Assembly: GCF_000063445.1 (NCBI RefSeq)
Contig: NC_009464.1
Coordinates: forward strand, 2,604,001 to 2,668,000
Length of the DNA: 64,000 bases
Direction: 5' to 3'
Origin: Methanocella arvoryzae MRE50
Lineage (GTDB): Archaea; Halobacteriota; Methanocellia; Methanocellales; Methanocellaceae
The notes beneath the pieces were generated by a model. That model made no database searches. It saw nothing but the letters and a program-made list of their open reading frames with translations, and was not told where the DNA came from. Of the stretch, positions 51,115 to 64,000 are shown one piece after another. Position 1 is the stretch's first letter; each line of letters opens with the position of its first letter. The position numbers were made by a program, and so were the translations under genes.

Positions 51115-51427
51115 ACCCATAGAGATTGCCTTACGTACATTATGTCGATGCCGAAGTGATGGATTACTCCAGCCTTGAAATGATCACTCCGGCCGTCGTC
51201 ATCTCCTTTTATAACCTTTAATGCGCCATCTCTCATACCTGTGGTATGGCCGATGGATAGCTGGCGAAAAGTGCCGAAGATGCCGAGGCTAGTAACGCCA
51301 TAATACCTGCATTTAATCCCAGCTTCAGCGGCACTCTGGCCAGGGACGCGTTCGCCATCATGTCGAGCATGAAGAGCGGTCACGATGATGGTCGCAACGA
51401 GATCCTGTCCCGGGATTTCCAGCTTAT
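51115..51427. other. Spacer with possible short ORFs on both strands
   Basis: About 313 bases. A minus-strand frame (51233-51370, ATG to TGA) would encode 45 residues with a hydrophobic stretch (LGLNAGIMALLASASSALFA), and a plus-strand open stretch ends SRDFQLM before the next gene. Neither is supported by an SD or a known family, and both strands being open argues for chance. The true function is not clear. Confidence 0.35.
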
Positions 51428-51466
51428 GTGAGCCCAGCCAGCAGAATACTGGCAGCACAGGTAACT

Positions 51467-52327
51467 ATGACAGACACAATACTGACAATCATACAAGCCG
51501 GGGCGGCAGCCAGCATCTTCGCCTACTCGTTCTCCAGGGGGTTGAGCGTCCGTCCCGGCGATCTGTGGTATCTGGGCAGGCGTCCGGGGTTATTGTTGAA
51601 GTCTCTGCTCGCAGTCGACGTGCTGGTGCCCCTGTTAACTATAATTGTCATTGCACTTGTCAGGCCGGCTAGGGCTACGGCGGTCGGGCTGCTGATCCTG
51701 GCCGCTTCGCCGGCGGCTCCCCTGGTGCTTAAAAAAATACCTAAGGCGGGTGGCGCCATGGAGTATGCCGTAAGCCTTCACGTGGCGCTGGCATCTCTCG
51801 CAATTGTAACGACACCGGTCACGTTAGCCCTTTTATCTACGGCTACAGGCCTCCCGCTTGAGATCAGTCTGCTGGCTGTCGCAGGGCAGATTGGAGCCTC
51901 CATCCTCCTGCCGATCCTTGCAGGCATGATTGCGGGCTGGCTGTTTCCGGCGCTGGCTAAACGGCTTTGCAGCCCGCTGGAAGCCCTGTCGGGCATCGTC
52001 ATGGCCCTGGTGGTCTTGCTTTTACTGCTGTCTACCTATCACCTGCTGCTGACGCTGGACCTTCAGTCATATGTCGCTATTGTGCTGGTGATCGCAGGGG
52101 CCCTCGTAGCGGGCCGCCTGGTAGTAGCCGGACAGCCGGAGAAGCAGGCCACGCTGGCCCTGGAATGTGCGTCCCGGAACGTGGGGCTTGCCTTGTTGAT
52201 AGCCTCGACTTTTACTCCTCTCGAGAATGCCTTGCCTGTACTGATACCCTACCTGGTCATCTCCGCCGTGGCAGGCCTGATCTATGCCAGGTATCAAAAG
52301 ATAGTGCATGGAGTAGAACCGTCCTGA
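51467..52327 (+). CDS. SBF/BASS-type sodium symporter-like membrane protein
   Basis: From ATG 51467 the protein is 286 residues with about nine helices, shorter than but in the style of bile acid:sodium symporters. The conserved phrase LECASRNVGLALLIAS near the C-terminal third is typical of the family's second crossover region, and LILAASPAAPLVLKK recalls the first. The charge pattern and the substrate are not decided. A GTG 39 bases upstream is an alternative start. It stands alone, and converges with the DUF202 gene. Confidence 0.75.
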   Translation: MTDTILTIIQAGAAASIFAYSFSRGLSVRPGDLWYLGRRPGLLLKSLLAVDVLVPLLTIIVIALVRPARATAVGLLILAASPAAPLVLKKIPKAGGAMEYAVSLHVALASLAIVTTPVTLALLSTATGLPLEISLLAVAGQIGASILLPILAGMIAGWLFPALAKRLCSPLEALSGIVMALVVLLLLLSTYHLLLTLDLQSYVAIVLVIAGALVAGRLVVAGQPEKQATLALECASRNVGLALLIASTFTPLENALPVLIPYLVISAVAGLIYARYQKIVHGVEPS

Positions 52328-52355
52328 ACCTTACTACTGCCAGGGCTGAGGCCGA

Positions 52356-52754
52356 TCATATCGGCCCGATGTTGTACAGCAGGTTGATCAACGCGAGGAC
52401 ACCGATCAGCGAAATGAGCACCGCTGCGAGCAGCGCAGTAGACAGGGGAAACTTCACCTGCATCTCCCGGCTCAGCCATCTCTGGTACAGGAGGTATTCT
52501 ACGATGGCCATCGCGAGGAGGAAAGTGCCCAGCCCGACCAGCGCCAGACCCAGGTTGCGAGGCCCGTGCAGGGCTATATTGCCGGAGATGAGATCTGACT
52601 CGCGCAGGTACATGAAAAACTTGTAGATGGTGAAGCCAAAGCTGATCATCGATACAGAAGTCCGGATCCAGGCCATCAGGGTGCGGTCAGCCGCGAGGCG
52701 GGTGCGCTGGTAGCCGAGATCGGGTGGCTTATCCCGGGACGGGCTTGCCGGCAT
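52356..52754 (-). CDS. DUF202 membrane protein
   Basis: The 132-residue protein has the DUF202 (YidH) motif TRLAADRTLMAWIRTSVSMISFGFTIYKF and three helices. It overlaps the DUF1622 gene by 26 bases, so it is the last gene of a run with the HAD and sulfatase genes. Its function is not known. Confidence 0.85.
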   Translation of the reverse strand: MPASPSRDKPPDLGYQRTRLAADRTLMAWIRTSVSMISFGFTIYKFFMYLRESDLISGNIALHGPRNLGLALVGLGTFLLAMAIVEYLLYQRWLSREMQVKFPLSTALLAAVLISLIGVLALINLLYNIGPI

Positions 52755-53097
52755 GCTCCACCTCCCGCTCTTCCTCCTTCATCTCGCGCTGCAGGAAGAA
52801 GTTCAGGAATGTCCGGATGAGGGCCACGACCGCCAGAATGCCGAGGTCTGTCCAGTTCGGATCCGCGGCGGTCTTGACAATATCGGCAGCCAGCTGAAAC
52901 TCCAGGGCGATCACCAGGTACCGGGAAAAGGCCAGACGGGCCTTGTTATAGTGTAACAGGTCCGGCTTGCGGACCGTTTGCAGTACCTTGACGGATGCAA
53001 CGACGATGCCCGCCGCTATGATCAGGACGCTGATCAAATTGGCCAGTAGCTCGATCCAGTCTACAAGGATCAGCAGGTAATTAGATAGTTCCATCAT
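52729..53097 (-). CDS. DUF1622 membrane protein
   Basis: The 122-residue protein has three helices (about 8-30, 60-75, 85-103) with the family's RLAFSRYLVIALEFQLAADIVKT segment. It overlaps the HAD gene by 17 bases and the DUF202 gene by 26. The tight overlaps make this a compact operon: HAD, DUF1622, DUF202. Confidence 0.85.
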   Translation of the reverse strand: MMELSNYLLILVDWIELLANLISVLIIAAGIVVASVKVLQTVRKPDLLHYNKARLAFSRYLVIALEFQLAADIVKTAADPNWTDLGILAVVALIRTFLNFFLQREMKEEEREVEHAGKPVPG

Positions 53098-54154
53098 CGA
53101 ATATCCGCTTCCAGTCCTGGCTCATGCTGATGACGGGCCAGCCAAGTGCTCTAGCCTCGTCCAGGGCTTCCCGAAGCCGGCCGACGTGCGACTCGCGGTC
53201 GTAGGCATACTCCCTCCGTGCGTCCTCGTGGTGCACGAGCAGGTTCAGGTATGGACGACTACCTGTTGCCGCATAGCGCATCATTGCGAGATCGCCGTCC
53301 GAGTTGCCGGCTACAAAGATCGGCCGCCTGCCAATGTGTAGCGCGATGCTCTCCGGCTTGCCCCCGGCATCGTCGTACTTACTCAGCTTTGCCAGCCTCG
53401 TCAGCCGCCCGTCAGCCCCGTACTCATACTCCAGGCTGCTGCCGACGACGTTCTCCCGGGGCACTCCATAGGTCTCCTCGGAGAAGGCCCGGACGAAATC
53501 GACCCCGCCGCCCGAGACGATGAACACCCGGAAGCCGTTGGAACGTAAGTAGTCCATGAGCTCCAGCATCGGCCGGTAAACCAGCCTGGTGTAAGAAGTG
53601 TTATAGCGCGGATGGCGGGCCTCTGCCAGCCATTCCCGTGCGGCCCCGATGAATTCTTCCTGTTCGGTCCCAGCGTGCACGGTCAGCACCATGTCGGCGA
53701 TTTGCTCTTCGCTCAGGCTGGCCAAGGCGGCTGTATCGTTTTCGAGCACGGCCTTATACGGCTGCCGCTCCTGCCATTCGGGATGCTCCGGAGCCAGCGC
53801 CCGGACCTGGTCGAACACGAAAATCCCCTGCACATACAGGGGTTGTTCCACCCAGAGGGTGCCGTCGTTGTCGAAGGTGGCGATGCGCTCCTCCACAGGC
53901 ACAAAGTCGGGACTATCCTCGGCAGTCACTCTGGCGACAAAGTCCATGATCGCCTGTTTTGTGGGCCCATCGTTCCACGAAGGCAACGGATCGCATCCGA
54001 CTCCGGCCGTTATAACCCGTTCCCCGGTTTCGGCTCCGCTGAAACGATCGTCCGGCGCGCCGGTGCCCGGCCAGCAGGTGCCGAGCGTGAGCAAGATCGC
54101 CAGGGCCAGGATGAACGCCTGCCCGGCCCGACCGGTCGCGCCGTAACAGGCCAT
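53081..54154 (-). CDS. HAD-superfamily phosphatase with N-terminal signal or anchor
   Basis: From the ATG at 54154 the protein has 357 residues. The N-terminus (AGQAFILALAILLTLGTCWPG) is a signal peptide or lipobox-like anchor, so the enzyme is probably exported. The catalytic domain has FDNDGTLW (motif 1, nucleophile Asp), VSGGG (motif 2), and AGNSDGDLAMM (motif 4). The exact substrate is unclear. It follows the sulfatase by 38 bases on the same strand, so both enzymes may act on the same outer-surface compounds. Confidence 0.85.
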   Translation of the reverse strand: MACYGATGRAGQAFILALAILLTLGTCWPGTGAPDDRFSGAETGERVITAGVGCDPLPSWNDGPTKQAIMDFVARVTAEDSPDFVPVEERIATFDNDGTLWVEQPLYVQGIFVFDQVRALAPEHPEWQERQPYKAVLENDTAALASLSEEQIADMVLTVHAGTEQEEFIGAAREWLAEARHPRYNTSYTRLVYRPMLELMDYLRSNGFRVFIVSGGGVDFVRAFSEETYGVPRENVVGSSLEYEYGADGRLTRLAKLSKYDDAGGKPESIALHIGRRPIFVAGNSDGDLAMMRYAATGSRPYLNLLVHHEDARREYAYDRESHVGRLREALDEARALGWPVISMSQDWKRIFDDGTI

Positions 54155-54192
54155 GTTCGGACCTCGAATCGACGGCGGCACAGGCCAGCGCC

Positions 54193-55698
54193 TCAGTCAC
54201 CGCCCGGCTTCTTGAGTTGCTCGCTGGCCTGTTCGACCGTGAAGCTCGCCGCCTTCTGCCGTGGCGGAAAAGCCTTGAACGTTTCCATGAACTTTTGCGC
54301 TTCCTGCTGCGCGGGCACCAGCGCGAACGCATGGTCGAAGATCCAGTCCCAGTAGGTGTTCGAGGTAATGTCGGCAAATTCGAAGGGATCGGTGCGCAGG
54401 TTGAAAATTTTCGGCAGCCTCAGCTTAGTGAACGGCTCTGCCCACACCTGCAAGGTGCCGTGGCACCGCTGCTCCAGGAACACGAACTTCCAGTTATCGT
54501 AGCGCATGGCCAGCAGGTCCCCATCATCAGAGAAGTAGAAGTACTCGTTACGCGGGCTCTTCTTCTCCTTGCCGGACAGATATGGCAGCAGGTTGTAGCC
54601 GTCGAGGTGAACCTTGAACGTCTTCTTGCCTGCCTTATGCCCCTTCAACAGCTTTTTCTTGATATCCGGCTCGCCGGCGGCAGCCAGGAAGGTGGGCAGC
54701 CAGTCCAGGTGGCTGACAATCTCGTTCGAGACCGAACCGGGCTTGATAACCCCGGGCCATCGCACCAGCAGCGGCACCCGGAAAGCGCCCTCCCAGTTGG
54801 TGTTCTTCTCGCTCCTGAAAGGAGTCGTGCCGGCGTCGGGCCAGGAGTTCCGGTGGGGCCCGTTGTCGGTGCTATACATGACGATAGTATTGTCGGCGAT
54901 GCCGAGGTCGTCGAGCAGCTTCAGCATCTCGCCCACGCACCAGTCATGGTAGATCATGACGTCGTGGTACTCCGACTGCCACCGCCCTGCCTTGCCCTTG
55001 TACGAGGGCTTCTCGTGAGTCCGGAAGTGCATGTGCGTGGTGTTGAACCACACGAAGAACGGCACGCCAGCCTTATGTTGTTTCTTAATAAAGGCCTGGG
55101 CCGCCTCCAGGAACTCCTCGTCCACCGTCTCCATCCTCTTACGGGTGAGCGGACCGGTGTCCTCGATCTTCTGGCCTCCGTCCGGCTTCGCCCAGCAGTG
55201 CAGTACACCCCGTGGGCCGAAGTTCTTCCGGAAGTTCGGAAAATCCTTCTCCGTGGGATAATCCCGCAGCTCCGGCTCCTCCTCGGCGTTCAGGTGATAC
55301 AAATTGCCGTAGAACTCGTCGAACCCGTGCATCGTTGGCAAGAACTCGTCCCGGTCGCCGAAGTGGTTCTTGCCGAACTGGCCGGTGGCGTAGCCCAGCG
55401 GTTTCAGTAACTCGGCGATGGTCGGATCCTCAGCCTGCAAGCCAATCTTTGCGCCCGGCAATCCCACTTTGCTCAGCCCGGAGCGGTACACGCTCTGGCC
55501 GGTGATGAACGCGGCCCGGCCTGCAGTACAGCTCTGTTCTCCGTAGCTGTCTGTGAAAAGCATGCCTTCATGGCCTATGCGATCAATATTCGGTGTCCTG
55601 TAGCCCATGAGTCCATGCGAGTAGATGCTGAGGTTGGTGATGCCGATGTCGTCGCCCCAGATAACCATGATGTTTGGCTTATCTGCCTTCTTTGCCAT
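54193..55698 (-). CDS. Type I sulfatase (arylsulfatase-like)
   Basis: From ATG 55698 (GGGAGATTGAGA before it) the product is 501 residues. It starts with the metal-binding KPNIMVIWGDDIG and has the sulfatase signature CTAGRAAFITGQ: Cys57 is the residue converted to formylglycine in the C-x-A-x-R motif. Metal-ligand regions appear at HTHMHFRTHEKPS and STDNGPHRNSWPD. No signal peptide is evident. It is followed downstream by the HAD/DUF1622/DUF202 genes and preceded by its radical SAM maturase 12 bases away, so the whole run is an operon. Confidence 0.93.
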   Translation of the reverse strand: MAKKADKPNIMVIWGDDIGITNLSIYSHGLMGYRTPNIDRIGHEGMLFTDSYGEQSCTAGRAAFITGQSVYRSGLSKVGLPGAKIGLQAEDPTIAELLKPLGYATGQFGKNHFGDRDEFLPTMHGFDEFYGNLYHLNAEEEPELRDYPTEKDFPNFRKNFGPRGVLHCWAKPDGGQKIEDTGPLTRKRMETVDEEFLEAAQAFIKKQHKAGVPFFVWFNTTHMHFRTHEKPSYKGKAGRWQSEYHDVMIYHDWCVGEMLKLLDDLGIADNTIVMYSTDNGPHRNSWPDAGTTPFRSEKNTNWEGAFRVPLLVRWPGVIKPGSVSNEIVSHLDWLPTFLAAAGEPDIKKKLLKGHKAGKKTFKVHLDGYNLLPYLSGKEKKSPRNEYFYFSDDGDLLAMRYDNWKFVFLEQRCHGTLQVWAEPFTKLRLPKIFNLRTDPFEFADITSNTYWDWIFDHAFALVPAQQEAQKFMETFKAFPPRQKAASFTVEQASEQLKKPGGD

Positions 55699-55710
55699 TC
55701 TCAATCTCCC

Positions 55711-56919
55711 CTACTGCAGGGATTTATGAGTGCCGTCTTCTTGATTCCGGGGCAAGATTTTCATGATATCACAGGCCGGACGCCCTCGATGTAGCAACTC
55801 TGCCATGATCTGCATCGGCCGCTCGGTGTGCCGGAAAAAGGCTTTCAGGCCCGGGCAGAGCCAGTTGAGGCCGGGTTCTCCGCCGGGAGTTGCCGATATC
55901 CGGTTCTTGGGGCATTCCCCGTAGCAGGTGAAAAGATAATTGCACTGACGGCAGTACTGTGGCAGCGTATCTGACTTGGCACGCCCGAAGCACTGTTGCT
56001 TTTCCGATCTCACCAAATCACCGATCGGCGTCTCCGTGATATTCCCCAGCAGGTGCGCCGGCTCCACGAAGTGATCGCAGGAGTACACGTCGCCGTTGTG
56101 CTCGAGGGCGACGCCGTCGCCGCATGTCGGGCGCAGGACACACAGAGACGAGCGTCCCCTGAGGTAGGACATCAGTACCCCGTCAAAGAAGAGAACGAAC
56201 ATCTTCCCCACGTCCCTGCCGACCCATTCGTCGAAGATATCGATGAGGAATTTGCCATATTGCTCAGGGCTGACCGATCGATCCGTTACCGTGCCGGTGG
56301 CAGGATCGATCTCTACTATTGGGATGAACTGCAGGAAAGGCGTCTTCAACTCATCCCTGAAAAAACGGTATACCTCCAGCGGGTGCCGGCTGTTCGCCGA
56401 GTTCACCGTGCACAGAATGTTGAACTCAACCCGGTGCTTCTGCATGAGCTTTGCCGCCCTTACCACTCGGTCGAACACAGAGTTTCCTCCCTTATCGTGA
56501 CGATAGGCGTCGTGCAGGTGCCGGGGTCCGTCCAGACTTAACCCCACCAGAAACTTGTTCTCCCTCAGAAACCGGCACCACCTTGCGTCGAGCAGGACAC
56601 CGTTGGTCTGCAGGGTGTTCTCGATGTGCATGCCTGCCCTTGCGTACTTCTTTTCCAGCTCCACGGCCCGCCTGAAGAAGTCCCGCCCCATGAGCGTCGG
56701 CTCGCCGCCCTGCCAGGCGATGGTAACCTGTGGTATTTTGTGGGCCTCGATAGTCTGGCTGATATAGGATTCCAGCACCTCGTCCGGCATCCGGAAGCTA
56801 CTGCCAGGGTACAGCCGGTCCTTCTTCAGAAAAAAGCAGTAGTCGCAGCTCAGGTTACACCGGGCACCGGTCGGCTTGGCCATGACATGAAAGGCTGGCA
56901 GAGGAGTCATCTGTCTCAT
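55711..56919 (-). CDS. Anaerobic sulfatase-maturating radical SAM enzyme
   Basis: The 402-residue protein has the radical SAM CxxxCxxC cluster CNLSCDYC (Cys21, Cys25, Cys28), then WQGGEPTLMG and ALSLDGP-type GLSLDGPRHLHD. A SPASM end carries two further clusters: CVLRPTCGDGVALEHNGDVYS region and CRQCNYLFTCYGECPK. This is the anSME pattern, oxidising the sulfatase Cys to formylglycine without oxygen, as suits an anaerobe. It is the first gene of the sulfatase operon. Confidence 0.93.
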   Translation of the reverse strand: MRQMTPLPAFHVMAKPTGARCNLSCDYCFFLKKDRLYPGSSFRMPDEVLESYISQTIEAHKIPQVTIAWQGGEPTLMGRDFFRRAVELEKKYARAGMHIENTLQTNGVLLDARWCRFLRENKFLVGLSLDGPRHLHDAYRHDKGGNSVFDRVVRAAKLMQKHRVEFNILCTVNSANSRHPLEVYRFFRDELKTPFLQFIPIVEIDPATGTVTDRSVSPEQYGKFLIDIFDEWVGRDVGKMFVLFFDGVLMSYLRGRSSLCVLRPTCGDGVALEHNGDVYSCDHFVEPAHLLGNITETPIGDLVRSEKQQCFGRAKSDTLPQYCRQCNYLFTCYGECPKNRISATPGGEPGLNWLCPGLKAFFRHTERPMQIMAELLHRGRPACDIMKILPRNQEDGTHKSLQ

Positions 56920-57042
56920 ACCTCTGACCTTATGATATGGGTCTGCGATCAGATGTGTGCTTAATCAGCCGCTATAGCTGAAATCCTGCTGCCGGGTAAA
57001 AACGAAAAATTCTATCTTTTGGGACTTCCCCCGCGGAGCCCC

Positions 57043-57693
57043 TTATCTTTTTGGCCGTGCGATGACATAAGCCTCGCGCTTTTCGGGCCTGATCACCTTG
57101 ACTATCTCAAGCCCCTTTTTCTCAAGCAGGATCAAAAACGGCTCGACATCGCTGATCTTATCGAGCTTCAGCACCTGCAGCACCCGTCCTCCTCCCCTGA
57201 GCAGAGGCAGGAACCGGGCCATAATTTCAATCGACATTGCCGGCTCTACTGTCATGTCGTTCAGGATTACGTCGAACTCTCCGAGCGGCGTGAGGTCCAT
57301 GTTAAAGGCGTCCCCGAAGAGCACTTTTACATTCGGGTACTCTTCCATAACAGCCTCCAGCGGCTCCCGAAACTCTTCGCTGTACTCGATGCCCACGATC
57401 TCGTCGGCGATGCCCGAGGCATACATTAAAAACCCGCCTGCGCTGGAGCCGATATCCAGCACTCTGTCGCCCGGCCTGAGTATGCCAGATTGATTCTGGA
57501 TGCCCTTGAGCTTGAAGTACCCTTCCGGCCGGTCTTCTTCGGCTATCTCAATAATGGCGCCGGGCTTCACCTGTTTCGAGGGCTTGGTGACGACCTCGCC
57601 GTTCAGCTTCACCAGGCCCCGGTGAATGTACCGCTTCGCCCGGCTGCGGGAGGCGATCAGCCCTTCTGAGACGAGGTATTCATCGAGCCTCAT
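57043..57693 (-). CDS. S4-domain/FtsJ-type RNA methyltransferase (TlyA-like)
   Basis: The 216-residue protein has an N-terminal S4 RNA-binding domain (MRLDEYLVSEGLIASRSRAK ... GLVKLNGEV) and a Rossmann methyltransferase (about 80-216) with motif I VLDIGSSAGGFLM and the FtsJ-type VILNDMTVEP. The layout is that of TlyA-type rRNA 2'-O-methylases, but the S4/methylase pair is shorter than bacterial TlyA (about 270). Some archaeal homologues are uncharacterised. Confidence 0.85.
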   Translation of the reverse strand: MRLDEYLVSEGLIASRSRAKRYIHRGLVKLNGEVVTKPSKQVKPGAIIEIAEEDRPEGYFKLKGIQNQSGILRPGDRVLDIGSSAGGFLMYASGIADEIVGIEYSEEFREPLEAVMEEYPNVKVLFGDAFNMDLTPLGEFDVILNDMTVEPAMSIEIMARFLPLLRGGGRVLQVLKLDKISDVEPFLILLEKKGLEIVKVIRPEKREAYVIARPKR

Positions 57694-60096
<2,403 letters not shown>

Positions 60097-60102
60097 TCTG
60101 AA

Positions 60103-62583
<2,481 letters not shown>

Positions 62584-62587
62584 GCCG

Positions 62588-62618
62588 ATCGCCACTGTTG
62601 TGGCGATTTCTCTTTTTT
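62588..62618 (+). terminator. Terminator of the gyrBA operon
   Basis: Perfect 8-bp arms ATCGCCAC / GTGGCGAT with a TGTT loop are followed by TTCTCTTTTTTTC. Confidence 0.85.
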
Positions 62619-62689
62619 TCAGTTGCTGTCCATCAGCCCGCTCTACATATTTTCCAGCACCTGCCTTTTGAAATCCCGCATCTTATAGT

Positions 62690-62760
62690 CAAGTAAAGTT
62701 TATATACTAAAAGTAGACATAGCATTTCCCACCATAGACACATTATATATACATGAAGTC
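62690..62760 (+). promoter_or_regulatory. Promoter region of the glutamate synthase operon
   Basis: Two TATA-like boxes are visible (GTTTATATACT near 62699 and ATTATATATAC near 62744), then GGAGGG before the ATG at 62831. Which box is used is not clear. Confidence 0.55.
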
Positions 62761-62830
62761 GGAAGCGAGTTGAATACCATATGGGACGGAACCACCAACA
62801 CCCGGATAATTACAGGCAGGAGGGCTACTT

Positions 62831-63925
62831 ATGCTAAAGCAGGAAAGTGATCTCGGACACATACCTTCGGGATGCGCCATCTCCGGCATCTTTAACCGGA
62901 AAGGCAAGCGCATCGACGGTACTAAGATCATCAAGTCGATCGCCCTCATGCATGACCGGTCCAACGGCCTGGGCGGAGGCTTCGCAGCATACGGTATCTA
63001 TCCCAGGTATAAGGATTACTACGCGTTCCATGTGATGCTCGACGACGAGGAAGCCAAAGAACAGCTGGAGGACTACCTGACACAGTACTTTGTCGTGGAG
63101 AAAGACGAGAAGATCCCTACCCGCAAGACCGCAAATATCGGTAAAGCCCCGCTGCTCTGGCGCTACTTCGTCCGGGTGGGCGAAAGGAATTTTGCTGACG
63201 ACAGCGCGGACGAGGAGGATCATGTAGTCCGGCATGTCATGCACGTCAACTCGAACGTCGCCGGCGCATACATTTCATCCAGCGGCAAGAACATGGGCGG
63301 CTTCAAGGGAGTGGGCTATCCGGAAGATATCGCCCACTACTTCAAGCTCGAAGACTACAACGCCTACCTCTGGACTGCCCACGGCAGGTTCCCGACGAAC
63401 ACCCCGGGCTGGTGGGGCGGCGCACACCCGATGGCGCTCCTCGACTGGTCGGTCGTGCACAACGGCGAAATCTCCTCGTACGGCATCAACAAGCGCTACC
63501 TCGAGATGTTCGGCTACAAGATGGAGCTCATGACCGACACCGAGGTCATCGCATACTTATTCGACTTATTAGTAAGGAGGCACAAGCTGCCCATCCGTGT
63601 CGCTACGGCTGCCCTGGCACCGCCGTTCTGGAAGGACATCGACGCCATGCCCGAGGCCGAGAGGCAGGCATACACGGCATTACGGATGGTCTACAGCGGA
63701 GCGCTCATGAACGGCCCGTTCTCCATCCTCGTCGGGTTCAAGGGCGGCGTGATCGGCCTCAACGACCGCATCAAGCTGCGGCCCATGATTGCCGCGGAGA
63801 AGGACGACTTCCTGTACATGTCCTCGGAAGAGGCCGGCATCAGGATCATCGAGCCCGAGCCGGACAAGGTCTGGGCGCCGAAGGCCGGTACGCCGGTCAT
63901 CGGCCTGCTTGAGGAGGAGGTATAA
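62831..63925 (+). CDS. Glutamate synthase-type class II glutamine amidotransferase domain protein
   Basis: The 364-residue protein is a stand-alone class II amidotransferase. Cys15 (SGCAISGIF) would be the N-terminal nucleophile after removal of the leader. It carries HGRFPTNTPGWWGGAHPM and the phrase VVHNGEISSYG, typical of the GltB N-terminal domain. In archaea the bacterial GltB is split into separate genes. The next gene begins at TAATG, sharing one base with this stop. It provides ammonia from glutamine for glutamate synthesis. Confidence 0.9.
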   Translation: MLKQESDLGHIPSGCAISGIFNRKGKRIDGTKIIKSIALMHDRSNGLGGGFAAYGIYPRYKDYYAFHVMLDDEEAKEQLEDYLTQYFVVEKDEKIPTRKTANIGKAPLLWRYFVRVGERNFADDSADEEDHVVRHVMHVNSNVAGAYISSSGKNMGGFKGVGYPEDIAHYFKLEDYNAYLWTAHGRFPTNTPGWWGGAHPMALLDWSVVHNGEISSYGINKRYLEMFGYKMELMTDTEVIAYLFDLLVRRHKLPIRVATAALAPPFWKDIDAMPEAERQAYTALRMVYSGALMNGPFSILVGFKGGVIGLNDRIKLRPMIAAEKDDFLYMSSEEAGIRIIEPEPDKVWAPKAGTPVIGLLEEEV

Positions 63926-64000
63926 TGGCAACACAGGTTCCTCCCGAGTTCACGGTCAACATCAACGACCGGAAGTGCGCCCGGTGCAAGCGGTGCGTGG
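63925..64000 (+). CDS. Start of a ferredoxin-containing glutamate synthase subunit (3' truncated by window edge)
   Basis: Only 25 codons are visible. It begins MATQVPPEFTVNINDRKCAR and then CKRCV, which looks like a 4Fe-4S cluster (CARCKRC). This fits the archaeal GltB core protein, which begins with a ferredoxin domain before the FMN-binding part. The stop/start overlap with the amidotransferase gene supports an operon. The rest lies outside the window. Confidence 0.75.
   Translation, partial: MATQVPPEFTVNINDRKCARCKRCV

Noticed and set aside
54217-55410. A 397-codon plus-strand frame antisense to the sulfatase.
   Set aside because: The sulfatase signature and operon context are on the minus strand; the antisense shows no motif.

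Overview
The window reads as one chromosomal stretch of a euryarchaeal methanogen-type archaeon. It encodes the archaeal chromosomal protein MC1, many KaiC/RadA-fold ATPases, an archaeal-type pilin locus, a PGF-CTERM surface protein, Lrp/AsnC regulators, ThiC and a short CbiX, a split glutamate synthase and a bacterial-type DNA gyrase. The tRNA lacks an encoded CCA, and many genes have A/T-rich upstream TATA-like boxes as well as Shine-Dalgarno (SD) sequences. From memory this combination fits Methanocella (Rice Cluster I) best, but no methanogenesis marker lies in the window, so the genus is an inference.

Layout. 1-4.1 kb: three tandem zinc-ribbon/membrane genes, a PEBP lipoprotein, a cupin and an XRE regulator/membrane-protein pair. 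4.2-7.7 kb: a ClpP-fold membrane protease, a 53-residue Cys-rich peptide and a PAS histidine kinase, bracketed by two 373-bp copies of a palindromic repeat, then tRNA-Val(UAC). 8.2-21.5 kb: a signalling and surface-structure region. A roadblock/KaiC/zinc-ribbon operon and a KaiC/pseudo-KaiC operon lie upstream of a divergent type IV pilus-like locus (ATPase, tandem-domain membrane platform, a small pilin and a 694-residue pilin-PKD fusion). An aminopeptidase and a fourth, two-domain KaiC protein follow. 21.6-29.6 kb: three Lrp/AsnC regulators, a PKD surface protein, an MBL hydrolase, thiC-cbiX and membrane proteins. 29.9-39.2 kb: MC1, a methyltransferase, an RHH-like protein, an aldehyde dehydrogenase preceded by a possible structured RNA and a palindrome, a TrmB-V4R regulator with its own palindrome, and an ABC exporter plus an MFS carrier. 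39.5-40.9 kb: a complete insertion sequence. 41-50.7 kb: mostly redox proteins (flavodoxin, Fe-S protein, ferritin-like protein, disulfide reductase, FAD-Rieske oxidoreductase), with TPR and DUF362 proteins. 51.4-57.7 kb: an SBF-type transporter, a sulfatase operon with its radical SAM maturase, and an S4/FtsJ RNA methylase. 58.2-64 kb: gyrB-gyrA and the start of the glutamate synthase operon.

Two themes stand out. First, four KaiC-fold proteins, two of which contain a domain that has lost its Walker A lysine, surround a pilus-like export locus. This suggests a KaiC-based control module for a surface appendage. Second, the spacers between convergent genes hold long imperfect palindromes whose arms are arrays of short near-tandem words (CACAGAG, GACCTC, AATCTGTG and similar). 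Five of the six sites lie between converging genes, and one was split by the insertion sequence, which left a 6-bp target duplication.
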